From assembly GCA_905147135.1 (NCBI GenBank), contig LR990049.1:6899428-6963427 (forward strand): a stretch of DNA of 64,000 nt. Reading direction: 5' to 3'. Below the pieces are notes generated by a model. It was not told the origin of the DNA, did not search any database, and worked only from the letters and a program-made list of their open reading frames with translations. The DNA comes from Blastobasis lacticolella. Lineage: Eukaryota > Arthropoda > Insecta > Lepidoptera > Blastobasidae. Made by a program: the position numbers and the translations under genes. This document shows, piece after piece, positions 23,501-33,700 of this stretch (position 1 is the first letter of the stretch; each line of letters opens with the position of its first letter).

Positions 23501-26500
23501 TGTGGAGAAGATGGGTACCATTCTGCAGCTCACGATGACTTTGGAAGCCATCACCATGGGACCACAGCTCGGCGTGTTCACTATGGGAATATTGATGCCA
23601 TGGGTCGATGCTACGGTGAGTAAATTTCATTGCAAAGTTCAAAAAGTATTTCCAAAACATTCTTCATTCAGGAAACGAAAATTATTTTTATGATACATGC
23701 GTCAAATGTTTCGGCATAATATATTGAACGTAAAAAAACCTTTATATATTTTTTCGGGAGCAGTTCCTTGCTTTAAGTGATAATTGAAAATAAACATAAT
23801 AGAATATTAAAGCATAATATAAAACAGAACTTATTCTGTAAAAAAGTGCAAATGTCCAATTCTGATTTGGAGTAATGTACGTTGATGGTATCGCTCTGTA
23901 GACCAGAAAATGGCCAGAATGGTTTGTATACACTGCGATCTCTAACTCGCCTGCCAAGGGTGGAGATTGTGGCAACACCTACAACTCCTCATGCGGAGAA
24001 GACTCAAGTCCAGTGACCTGTAATGGGCTTGTTGTGGCTAGTAGATGAATAATATATTGTGGTTAATAGGTACTCGTCCAGACTTATATGGAAGATGTAG
24101 CTAATCGATTCGATCCTCCTCCAGAACAGTGTCCCTATCAATGACTTTTTTAACTCATAAATATAAAGTGTGTTTATTTATTTCTTATATTTCCGGGCTG
24201 AATTGCCTAAATGATACTGTTTCGTACTTTGGAGCCTCGAAATTCTGTGGGGAAGAAATAACCTACCTATCACCTACCAATCACCTACCAATACTTAAAT
24301 ATCAGGTCATCAACTTCAATCAACATGACCATCACGCGCTCCTTGCACGCACAAGGCACATTAAGCCTTCTTCGGTTCCGGTTGCTTTATCGACAATCTA
24401 TCGATTATCGATAAAGCAGCATTTAGTTACGTGCTCATTAGATTCAAAGCAAATAGATTGGACATAAAGCATAGATGGAGCCTCGACCTACACACTACAC
24501 ACTACGAATACGTTTATGAATGTAGACTGTCAATTTGTCACAACTCAATACAAATGACTCAACGTCATACAAAACGCTAAGTACATTAAGATGACCAAGG
24601 CCACAAAAATTGACAATAGCTGTGGTTATGGAGGTGTATTTGACAACTTATAGCTGTCCCTTTTGGACACGTTATATGCACCAAAAAAAGAAACAAAACA
24701 TCAATTACTTCAGCTGTGAGTAGGCTCTCCCTATGTCCAATTTCTTTGATTCAAAGTCTCGCCAGAGTGTCTACTACTCACAATAACGCGCCTTAAAGCC
24801 CATTTTATTCTTGCATTATGAATACCTGTATACGGCAACTAAGACAGGAACCTAGAAACTCCATAGACATGGTTTTAGCACAGGTTATAACCAACAGTGT
24901 TTTCTATGGATAATTTAACACGGCAATGTCCAATTCGTCTGACACTCTGACAGCAGTCAGGCGGACTAAGGATATCAAGTTATTTCAGCTATTGTACGCG
25001 ACTTTATAATCATGCTGATCCATCGATCACTCATTTACTGAGTGATCGATTATACGAATTAAATGTTTACCTATATTTGTTTTTGTATGCAACTTCCCAA
25101 GGACGCATATATTATCTTTCACCTTGGTGGTCCTTACCCAAAATAATCAATATTTGTTTAACTAGCAATAGGTATTTTGGATTCTATATTTATTATCTAC
25201 TTGGCCTTGTGGTGTCCGGCAGAGTAGAATAGCACCAATCCGTACCCTCGTGGGTGCCGCACAAGGCGATTTATGTTTTCGAGGCAAACGATCTAGTCTC
25301 TGACTCTCTGTAGGCTAGAAAATGGGCAGCAGCGTTTTCCATTGTTATATTTATATCACGACGATCTCCAACCTGCGTGACAAGCGTGGAGATTATAGCA
25401 ATAACCTCCCCATCCGTTTTAAAATATGTTGGTATCTAACGTTTCTTTTTCCCGCTATCGTAATTCATGGTAAGCGTTTCCGCAATTTTTCGATTGTTAA
25501 CTAAGTACTATGAGGCCGGTTGCATTTTCATTGCGTAACAGTGCGTTTCATACGTTGAAGTTTGAATGATAGTCACCATGCGGCCAGTGAATAATAAAAA
25601 ATAAAAGTCGTGTGAGTGTCCGGCGTCCGTCTTGATTATTAGTCGGAATTCGTTCTGAATGCTATTCGTAAGAATGTCAGCAACCACAGAGCGACGGGCC
25701 TGACACTTTTTACAATAAGTACGTAGAGCTCGTCTAGTCTAAGATGACGCGTCACACTACTTAGTTAGTTGATTTCGATGTGTGAGTTCCTACGTTTGAA
25801 TCTCACCGGCAACTAAATGACCAATTACAACGGCATTTGTATATGTATTGCGTCCATATTTTAAACTTGCTTGTGTGCGGTAATGCGATAGTGGGGCGCG
25901 TCATCTTAGACTAGACGAGCTCTACCTATTACTGATTTTCCCGGTGCAGTTACCACCGACCACTGGCCTAATGGCTAGCGGGTCCGACTCGTAAGTGAGA
26001 GGTACCAAGTTCGATCCCCGGTGCTGCCATGTAACAGTCACTGTTTCTGAGTCATTCATTGAACACTAACCGATGCTCTTGGTGATGGAAAATGTCGTGA
26101 TGAAACACGTACATGATTCAGGCGACTTAATATGTAACCATGATCCAATCTGGTCAGGTTCCCCTGTATCAGGGTCATAGATGTCAGGCGGCAGTCGTTC
26201 CACTGTATTTACCTGATCTCCCAAATCCTGGATCATAGTCAAGGTGGACTAGGGTTTTCGAATACCCGACTTTTTTGGATACCTAGATTATTATTTTTAA
26301 TACCTGGGTATACCGATTTTTGAAGAAAATGTAAGGTAAAGGTTTTTCTTAACCTTTTCTTATATTTAAATATAACAAAGAAAAATATATTTAATATCAG
26401 TGAAACTAGCCTTATTGGAAAGCAAATGAATAAGATTTCGGTCATGTGGCCGCTGCGTGTTTATTCTAACAAAAGTCAAAACCAAATTCAACCAAAAAAA

Positions 26501-29307
26501 GTGGGCTTCAGCGCTAAATTAAATTTTGTGTGGAGCAAAATATTAACATCAATGAATAATGTCATGTTGGACATCCAGATTCTGCAATCTTTGAGGATAT
26601 GTCTACGCTGATAAACTAGGGACGATAGAACACTACCCTGTACAGAGCAGAACACCCTGTTCCTGTTGCACATAAAAGATCAGCTTGTATGCGGTGCTTT
26701 TGAGTATGCAGATGGCACCACAGTGACGGAAAGGTACACATCCAGTGAAAAGGCCAAGAGAGAGGATGTCGAGTCTTGTCGAGAGTCTCTGATTGGTCAC
26801 CTGGAGCAAGCTCTCCAGAATGTATCTAATTGGGGAGATTTGTTTATCGCCAAGCGAAGTACATTCCATCGGACTCCAACTTTCCAGGGTGTGCCCCTAC
26901 AAATACGTGATAGGCAGGCTGTTCAAGCTGGGCTTTGGTAGGTATATCGAGTCCATAGCTAAAACTGCTGCAAAAAAACTAGGCATCCTCTAGAGAGGAT
27001 GCCCTTGCCCTAGAGGGCAAGGAGGTATTTCTCATCGGAGCAGAGGTTGCCAACATATAAAGTTCAAATTCGCCCTAGCATGGAATACTGTTGTCACCTA
27101 TTGGACGGATCTGCCAAGGTCTATCTGGCTGCTTTGGACTCGGTTTGAGAGACGCGCCAAGAAACTGATAGGCAATCCCCCGTTGGTGCAGGAAAATCTA
27201 CAGGATCTGGATCACTGCCGTAAAGTGGCATCTCTGGCGGTTTTCTACAGACTACACTTTCGGGAATTTGCGACGGAATTACACGAGTTAGTTCCACCGT
27301 CTCCATTCCATCTTCGGGGCTTCAGGTGTAGGTCAGCGTATATCCCTATATCGTCGACATTCCACCAATACGCACTCAGCGTTTGTCTAACTCTTTTCTG
27401 TTGCGAACGGCAAAGGACTGGAACTCGCTGCCTGCATATGTTTTCCCTGAGCGGTACAACTTGGGTCTCTTTAAGACAAGAGTGAATAGGTATTTAATAG
27501 ACAGGTATGCGCCATCGTAGACTGCATCTGCCCTTAACATCAGGTGAGATGGCAATCAAATACCCGACTATTTTCTATAAAAAACAGCTTTCGGTGAGTT
27601 GTTATTTGCTGCGAAATGTGTATAAATTGGACGTCCACATTGGGCCATCTTACGCGGCAGTCGCGGCGGCCACATGGCCGAAATAATATTCAAACATAAA
27701 TGGCATTTCATTATCTTTCCTATTAAGTTAGTTTCACGAATATTAATACATTTTATTTTTTATGTACAAGGCAAACAAACGGGTAAGCATGCCACCCGAT
27801 GGAAAGTGGTCACCGCCGCCTATGGACTATTTTTCTTTGCTTAATTTCAATTTAAAATGAACTTATCGTGACTTATAATGTTTTTCTTAGTTGCCTTATA
27901 ACGGTATGCGCTATTTAAACTCCTTAAGGCGTTACATTACCGAATCAACGATTTTTTTTAAATACCCGTGTTCCCGGGTATGTCATTCAGATTGTACCCG
28001 GGTACAAAATCTCTTAAATCCCCTGGTATACCCGACCCTGGGTACCTGGGTAGAAAACCCTAAGGCCCACCTTAGGGTTTACTTTACCATTACTCTCGAG
28101 CGCGAGAGCACAACCGGGATATCAACACCAAGATGATGATTATTTACTGATTTCCCCGACGCAGGGCGCTCTAGTAGGCGGCGTGGCTGGCCTCGCCACG
28201 ATGTCGTGGTGGTGCCTCACCGCCCAGATGGCGATCGTCGCCGGCGAGATCGTGCATCCGCACAAGCCGCTCAGGGTGGACGGCTGCCAGTACGAGTTTA
28301 ATGTCACGGAGGCCATTACGCAGTATCCTGGAGAGAGGTAAGCTGTTTTTAGCACTTTAATGTAAGACTACCAGGGAACGATTAGGATTATTTCTAAATC
28401 CGGTTTATTGCAATCTTCCTAGGATTTTGGTTTCTATGAGGAAGTACTCGATGATGAAGTTAGTGGTAAGTGAAGAGAAATGATGAAGAGTCGATGATAC
28501 ATAGAATTAATAGACATTTAGGTCGTCGAGCTAGTAAGGCCATAGGGAGCCGATGGACGCAAAAAACAATCGATCGATGTGGAAGGGGGAGATCTTTGTC
28601 GAGCATAGAACGTCCAGCGACTGAGAAGATGACTGCATTGTGTAATAAGTAGGTACGGATCTTTGCGGAAATCCTAGGAATATTGCAAAAAACCGGATAC
28701 ACCTCCAAACCTCCGACTCTATTGCTGGATCTCTGGTCCCTTAATCAAAATCTACCCCTACACCAGACTTCGTAAAGATGTCCAGCTTAACCTTATTATT
28801 CCTACCTGCAGCGAGGAAGTGAACCCTATCCTCCGCGTGTCCTACATGTGGTACACGCTGGCTGGCGCCTTGGTTACCTTGTTTGTCGGGGCGGCCGTGT
28901 CCCGAGTGAACCGTGCCCTGGGGAAGGCTCACGTGCCCCCGGCGCCGAGGCTGCTGGCTCCACAGCTCCGAAGACTGTATAAGGAGCCCCCACACCCGAC
29001 AGACGATCTGTACATAAGAGCCTATGGGCCAAATAAGGTGAGTAAGTTTTATGATAGGTGAGGATCTCATTGACTGGCTGGCAGTGGACATTAGATCAAT
29101 GGATAGAGTACTTCTGAAGGAGCTCTACTTTGCCACAAAATAGTGTGAAATATTACTTTACGCTCATTACTTTATCCCGCTTGGTTATACTTCAACCTTT
29201 GGTAATAGTTACTAATTATCCATTTATTTTCTTTCCAGGAGCCCTGCCCAATCAATCCTTCCACAATAAATATGAAAATGATCGATGAGTGTGAGGAGAT
29301 TAGCTGA
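11530..29307 (+). CDS. Sodium-coupled solute transporter, SLC5/SMCT-like (paralogue A)
   Basis: Multi-pass plasma-membrane Na+/solute symporter of the SLC5 family; closest in look to insect proteins annotated as sodium-coupled monocarboxylate or multivitamin transporters. Fourteen exons close in frame (1806 nt, 601 aa): 11530-11735, 12902-13061, 13982-14047, 15120-15171, 17402-17469, 18934-19088, 20604-20744, 21546-21654, 22162-22271, 22590-22732, 23488-23615, 28165-28337, 28812-29037, 29239-29307. Family motifs: GTPTEIY (78-84), YLSMRF (123-128), [13 protein letters not shown] (185-197), NQTMVQRY (265-272) and the SLSTSLNS stretch (357-364), whose Ser-Thr pair aligns with the Na2 sodium site of better-studied members. 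First membrane segment is about 19-40. Substrate cannot be read from sequence. Introns are long and full of transposons; exons 12-13 are markedly GC-rich at third positions. The 5' exon start MGDSVVSDM is supported by the parallel exon in the neighbour at 30722. Confidence 0.93.
13405..13570 (+). mobile_element. Helitron-like fragment (SLC5-A intron 2)
   Basis: Contains ATTGAACGGATTTTCATGAA, GTAATGTAGCCTTGAATG, a GCGGGACCGGAACG block and the end GCGAGCGAAAGCTATTACC, the layout of Lep1-type Helitron-like repeats. Ends are degraded. Confidence 0.4.
14725..15076 (+). mobile_element. tRNA-derived SINE, near full length (SLC5-A intron 3)
   Basis: Best copy in the window. tRNA-like head ATCCTAGTGGTTGTCCGACT (A box region) and CCGGGTTCGAACCCTAG (B box), then CTCTTACGGTGACAGAAAAC, the CCTGATCTGCCAATCCTGGA block, GGCGGACCCCGGGCCCTCGT, CGCGAGAGCACAACCGGGAC and the CCAAGATGATGATTATGATG tail. 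Confidence 0.9.
15403..16906. mobile_element. 1.5-kb fold-back element (SLC5-A intron 4)
   Basis: The left end GTCTGGTTCACATGTACC is the exact inverse of the right end GGTACATGTGAACCAGAC, each flanked outside by TA (15401-15402 and 16907-16908). The arms continue inward for roughly 300 bases: the stretch with GGTGTCATTCGATTCGTATT on the left reappears inverted near 16820. The centre (about 16430-16530) is itself a palindrome around TTTGTACTTCATTCTGTAAT. No transposase. A TA-flanked, Tc1/mariner-type non-autonomous element is the best reading. Confidence 0.8.
17100..17310 (+). mobile_element. Helitron-like or related dispersed repeat (SLC5-A intron 4)
   Basis: Shows the phrases GTATCTGTGGCTCTGTGT, GCTCCCAAACGGATGAACCG, ATGGAGATGATTCTTCGCTT and TTTCAATAAAATCGGACCAG, common in lepidopteran non-autonomous repeats. 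Termini unclear. Confidence 0.35.
17590..17870 (+). repeat. Unclassified dispersed repeat, copy 1 (SLC5-A intron 5)
   Basis: Ordered blocks: ATTGAGCCGAAATTTTGCAC, ATGTAATTCGGTACAAATGC, ACCATCGAGCTGATCTGATG, ACGGAAGGTTGTCAGGAACT, TAACCCATCGAG and ATAAAAGCTTGCTATGAAAA. The same order occurs at 18370-18895 and 58010-58475. Confidence 0.55.
18370..18895 (+). repeat. Unclassified dispersed repeat, copy 2, split by a LINE tail
   Basis: Left part 18370-18562 holds GAGCTGAAATTTGGTATACC, TATGTAACTTGGATGACAAT, GGTACCATGGAAATGGTCTG and GCCCATCGTGTTTGGGCACT. The remainder, AAAAGCTTGATATGAAATCA, resumes at 18840 after an inserted LINE tail. Together they match 17590-17870. Confidence 0.6.
18565..18830 (+). 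mobile_element. LINE 3' tail (GGCAGAGTAGAATAGCACCA family)
   Basis: Full-length copy from GTGTGGTGTCCGGCAGAGTA to GCTGTGATGATGATGATGA, inserted in the repeat at 18370-18895, about 100 bases before SLC5-A exon 6. Confidence 0.8.
19101..19475 (-). mobile_element. tRNA-derived SINE (SLC5-A intron 6)
   Basis: Minus-strand copy: TGTGCTCTCGCGCGCGAGGG at its 3' side, the GACCAGATTGGATCATGG block, and the tRNA-like head near 19410-19465 with CTCGCTTACGAATC and TACCTTAACCACTTGGCCAC. The block AATAATTACAGTGGAA occurs twice in a row near 19165-19215, a small internal duplication. Confidence 0.8.
19780..20285 (+). mobile_element. RTE/jockey-type LINE 3' segment, C-terminus of reverse transcriptase (SLC5-A intron 6)
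   Basis: Broken frames give [19 protein letters not shown] and [14 protein letters not shown], then a region equivalent to GRLGVRDIA...RWFGHV, and the 3' end AGACCGGGCGAAGTGGAGAA, GCGGACCCTGGCAGAGGCCG, AGGAGGATGATGA. Frameshifts and stops show it is dead. Related 3' scraps are at 50265-50345 and, on the minus strand, 63765-63858. Confidence 0.75.
22937..23150 (+). mobile_element. Helitron-like (Lep1-type) element (SLC5-A intron 10)
   Basis: Starts TCCTACTAATATAATAATAG, runs through GCGAAAGTTTGTAAGG, CACGCAAAACTATTGAACGG and GGTTCCCGCGGGAAC, and ends GCGGGCGAAGTCGCGGGCAA then AAGCAAGT. A TC start and a hairpin-plus-CTAGT-like end are the Lep1 pattern; here the terminus is mutated to CAAGT. 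Confidence 0.55.
25205..25415 (+). mobile_element. LINE 3' tail, 3'-truncated (SLC5-A intron 11)
   Basis: Matches GTGTCCGGCAGAGTAGAATA, CTCGTGGGTGCCGCACAAGG, AAAATGGGCAGCAGCGTTTT and GCGTGGAGATTATAGCAATA, then diverges at the CCTCCCC block, lacking the TGATGATGA end. Confidence 0.7.
25726..25922. mobile_element. MITE with GAGCTCGTCTAGTCTAAGAT ends, copy 1 (SLC5-A intron 11)
   Basis: Left end GAGCTCGTCTAGTCTAAGAT and right end ATCTTAGACTAGACGAGCTC are exact inverses, bounded by TA on each side. The interior includes TTAGTTAGTTGATTTCGATG and ATTGCGTCCATATTTTAAAC. A longer sibling lies at 31741-31991 in the neighbouring paralogue; this copy lacks about 50 internal bases. Confidence 0.85.
26250..28062. 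mobile_element. hAT-like non-autonomous element inserted in the SINE
   Basis: Left end TAGGGTTTTCGAATACCCG and the inverse of the right end, TAGGGTTTTCTACCCAGG, share their first ten bases. Flanks AGGTGGAC and AGGCCCAC agree at five of eight positions, compatible with an aged 8-bp target duplication. GGGTA words are repeated near both ends. It contains a LINE fragment at 26636-27560. Confidence 0.6.
26636..27560 (+). mobile_element. Jockey/CR1-like LINE, reverse transcriptase C-terminal part
   Basis: Consecutive broken frames read [40 protein letters not shown], then [38 protein letters not shown] and a C-terminal [14 protein letters not shown] stretch near 27410. The 3' end carries AACATCAGGTGAGATGGCAA. 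Same family as 1-462. Dead (several frameshifts). Nested in the hAT-like element. Confidence 0.75.
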
Positions 29308-29345
29308 AACTTGCGAGTGATTATATTTGTATTTATTAATTTATT

Positions 29346-29351
29346 AATAAA
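29346..29351 (+). terminator. Poly(A) signal of SLC5-A
   Basis: AATAAA lies 39 bases after the TGA stop at 29305-29307 and is followed by a T-rich stretch. It is the first canonical hexamer downstream. Confidence 0.65.
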
Positions 29352-30721
29352 TTATTTCTGTAAAAGCTTGCATTCATTTATTTTTGCCTTAAAAGAATAT
29401 ATAGGCATTTGTCGAAATTTCCTCGTCTACCTTATCCTGCATAGTCCAATTAGAGTACAATGTACTCGTCAATAGTCAATGTACTCGTCTTTCGTTCCAC
29501 GGCATTTGATATGCTGCTGGAATCGGAAGGTGCCCTTAATTAAGTTAGCTTGTTTAAATTTTTTGATAATAATGTAGGTATACTTTAATGATAATAATTT
29601 ATTGTAAACGAATTTTATCAGTTTAGTATAATGATAGATGACTGTCATGTGGAACAAGTGAAAGACTTGGTGTTTTTGGCAAGTCTGGGATAACAAGGGA
29701 TGGGAAGCGCGACGGGGAAATTGAAAGGAGAGTGTCAGCAGGCAATAAAGTCAATGTTGCTAAGCGAGTAGCAAAGCCATCTCACAAAAGGCACAATGGC
29801 TATTCACATGGGCGCTAATACCAGCGCTTACGGCAGAAGAAACGTAACAGTCGAATGTATGCGTGGGATGTCCCTATGTGAAAGAAGGAGAAATAGAGGA
29901 ATTTGAGAGCGATGGTAGCTTATTGGTTAAGGTATCCGACTCATAAACGAGAGCCATTAACCTTTTCTGGGACAAAAACCAATGCTCTTAAGGCGAGGGA
30001 AAGAAGATCGTGAAGAAACCTGAACATTCAGGCGTCCAAAAGTGTAACCATGATGTAATGTGCTCTGGCTCCTCTTAACAGGGTCACGGACATGAATGCT
30101 AAGATTATTATTAATGACAATAATAGGTACATTATACTTTTACGTTACGGCCTACACAGAATTAGTGTTACACAACCGTCACATCACATTTACAACATGA
30201 AGAATTTACATTTTATCACCTGTGAAGATAACTAGCTGAACCTCGCAATTATGCATCACGAGAGGAGAGGAAAAATAAATCATGGATGACGTATTTCGTG
30301 CTTCTAATACCCGTACCTTTTCCACTCTCGCGTCATCTATCATTATACTATACTGATCACATTAGTTTGTAATAAATGATTATCATTGATGTATACCTAT
30401 ATATTCAATAATAATATATGTGTACGTATATTATTATTGAACGCTTAGCTAGGTTTGTCCGCAACTGATACTGATTGTGTACTTTTAGTCAAACACAAGG
30501 CCAGAAGCCAGTTAAAGCAAGATCTATTTCGATCATTCAAAGGAAACCATCAATTGGTGGACTAAAATAAACGCATCCCACTCGTTTAGGAAAATCACGG
30601 GTGACAATTGAAAAATTACCGTTACAAGATACTCCGATTGGATAAGTTATCATACCAGAGTCTGGTTGCTGGGGATCGGTATGGTTCGACTGCACAACCT
30701 GTATAATAAATTGAAATAAAA
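29352..30721. other. Intergenic DNA between the two SLC5 genes
   Basis: About 1.4 kb. Holds one SINE (29915-30110) and otherwise AT-rich sequence without exons. The last ~200 bases before 30722 should hold the promoter of the second gene, but no clear TATA box or initiator was found. Confidence 0.5.
29915..30110 (+). mobile_element. tRNA-derived SINE, diverged
   Basis: Head GCTTATTGGTTAAGGTATCC and GACTCATAAACGAGAG, then ATGCTCTTAAGGCGAGGGAA and a weakened CTGGCTCCTCTTAACAGGG block. It is the most diverged of the SINE copies with a recognisable head. Confidence 0.65.
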
Positions 30722-33700
30722 ATGGCTGATGAAGTGCGATTGGACGTGAAGCAAGTGAGAATTTCATATCAGCATTTCTCATGGATAGATTACATGGTTT
30801 TCGTTGTAATGCTGGCGGTATGTGGTGGAATTGGCGTATACTTCGGTTTCATCAAGAAACAAAAGTCAACTCAAGACTATTTGATGGGCGGCAGGAATAT
30901 GAAATTGGTTCCTGTTTGCTTTTCTCTGGTTGCAAGGTAAGTAAGTTCCAATTGTCTTCTTGATTCCACTCTGTTTCAATAAAAATTAATTTTATTTTAT
31001 TTATTAGGAAGACCAACAGTTTTATAATACAACAGTTATTTATTAGGTACTTTAGATATTTCAACTCGTTTTCGGTTTCTTTTGATCTTAGATTACCGGA
31101 AATAAAAATGGGATACTCCGAGTACAAAACATAACAATACGTCGTTAGACTAGTAAGATCAGTAGCTCATTAGGCGTTTTTCGCTGTTGAGCGTTTTGAT
31201 ACTTAGACCTGCATTGAATCAAGACTTGATTCTTTGACTTGAATAGCTCCCTCTGAGGGTGTGGTTTAAACTCGTCACATAATTGGATTTAAATTATTTT
31301 TCATTTTAATATTTTAAGTAATCGGCCAAATTCGTGAAACTCTTCCAGTATATTTCATTGTACATCAAACTAATCTGAATTGGTACTAGTTTCATTTCAG
31401 GGATCTCACTTCTGGGTACACCGACAGAGCTCTACATTTATGGGACATCATACGTATTCTTTATTATCGGCGCTGTGTTGATGTCTATTGTGGTTTCATT
31501 CACTATATTGCCAGTACTTCATGATTTGAAAATCATGTCGGTTTATGAGGTGTGTACTATTTTAACAGCTTCTTAATTAATACTTTAGAATTAGTAATAA
31601 TTAATACGTTAGTATAGATATTCTGTATTAATACGAAGAACAGACTAGTTCTTCAATGGTTCTTTGTTATTATTGTCCTTAGATATGTACTTAATTTTTA
31701 CAACAGCTTCTTCTCTATTTTTAAGAACAATTAGCTGGTAGAGCTCGTCTAGTCTAAGATGACGCGCCCCACTACTTAGTTAGTTGATTTCGATGTGTGA
31801 GTGCAAATATTGATAACGACACTTCATCTGTGTGGGAGCCAATGAACGACGCGTGCTGCTACGTTTGAATCTCACCGCCAACTGAATGACCAATTACAAC
31901 GGCATTTGTATATGTATTGCGTCCATATTTTAAACTTGCTTGTGTGCGTTAATGCAATAGTGGGGCGCGGCATTTTAAACTAGACGAGCTCTACTTTAGT
32001 TGATTCTATGGTAATATCTACATATTTATGAATCTTTTCAATTTTCAGTATTTAGAGCTGCGGTACGACAAACGGTTAAGAGTTTTTGGATCGGTACTTT
32101 TTAGTGTTTATTTGGTAAGGGCAATCTCATTGATAAGCATAATACAGCGCTAAGCATATTTAGTACTTCTATGTTTACAATATTGTATTATTTTTTGCAG
32201 ATGGCATGGTTGCCTATAGTAATATATGTTCCAGCGTTAGCTTTCAATCAAGGTAAGGTGCACCAGTAAAGTGTGTTAAAATATATTCTAAGTCTATGGT
32301 TCCAATAGAAAACACAAAACAAGTGAAGGAGGCTTCAGCTGTGTTTTCCTCAGATTCCCTATTCTCGGCAAGTTCATTTTTACGCCACACTCAATGTTAT
32401 TTGTTTTTTATTCGAACGTGCTTTAGGTTCCAAGTTCTTTGTACATTGATCCATAATATTTCATATATTTCAGTGACAGGTGTAAATATTCATATTGTAA
32501 CACCAATTGTCTGTTTCGTTTGTATATTCTATACTACTTTGGTAAGTATTATTTTGTCTTTTCATTATACCTAGGTAATAATTTAATTTATCTTATTTAA
32601 CGCTTGATTATAATTTTAGGGAGGCTTAAAAGCTGTCGTTTGGACTGATGTGATCCAGACTATTGTGATGATTGGAGCTATGATCTTGGTTATCATCAAA
32701 ACAACCGTCTTAACGGGTGGCCTTCAAGAAGTATTTCATAGGAATTGGGTTACTGGTAGGCTAGATTTTCCCAAGTAAGAACTTATGGTAACTTGTTGTA
32801 TAAATTATTTCATCTACTACAATAATGCACACACTAATTAAATGAATTAGTTTCAGTTTAGACTTTACCGACAGACATTCAGTTTGGTCAGTATCGATCG
32901 GGTCGATGTTCTACTGGACTGGAAATATCGCCGTTAATCAATCAATGATGCAGAGATTTCTTGCTCTACCCGAATTGCGATCTTCTAAAAGGTGATTAAT
33001 TGTAAACAATGTTGTACTGGGAACAGTTTTAAGCACTTACTTTAATAATTATTTATATATTTGTTTTCATTTGTAAAAAAAAAAACAATGGTTTTGCTTT
33101 CCATATTCATTGATTTATTTTGATGTTTCAAAATATTTAAATTATAATCGGAATTGTTTATTATATATTTTCAAAAATACATGTACATTATGTATTTTTT
33201 TTTATGATATTTCTTTTCCTTACAGAGCTGTATGGGGGTTCCTGGGTGGAGTGATATTCATTATATTGATCTGCAGCTACAGTGGCCTAGTAGCGTTTGC
33301 CAGGTATTACGAGTGCGATCCCTTGGACTCCAAATTGGCATTAGCTAAGGATCAGCTATTGCCATTGCTGGTTATGGATGTTTTGGACGAGTGGAAGGGA
33401 ATGCCTGGAATATTCGTAGCTGGTGTATTTAGCGCTGCATTGAGGTTTGTATTTCTAACTTCATCAATAAATTCACCGTAAACATCTTGTTACATCTTGC
33501 CGCCTAAGTATAATAAATACACTATCGTTATTTACCACCAGGATAGATAAATTTTAAGTTAAACGCCGATGTTTTGATCTCAATCATTTCAAATTCTTCT
33601 TCATCGCCAGTTCTCTATCTACGGGTCTCAATTCTATGGCAGTGGTGGTCTTAGAAGATTTCTGGAAGCCCTTCTGCAGAGAACTAACACATGGACAAAC

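Larger units (their letters stand above)
25958..28140 (+). mobile_element. tRNA-derived SINE split by a 1.8-kb insertion
   Basis: Left half 25958-26249 has the tRNA-like head GGGTCCGACTCGTAAGTGAG and runs to GATCATAGTCAAGGTGGAC. The right half resumes near 28063 and ends CGCGAGAGCACAACCGGGAT then CCAAGATGATGAT. The break falls in the GGCGGACCCCGGG block. Confidence 0.8.
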
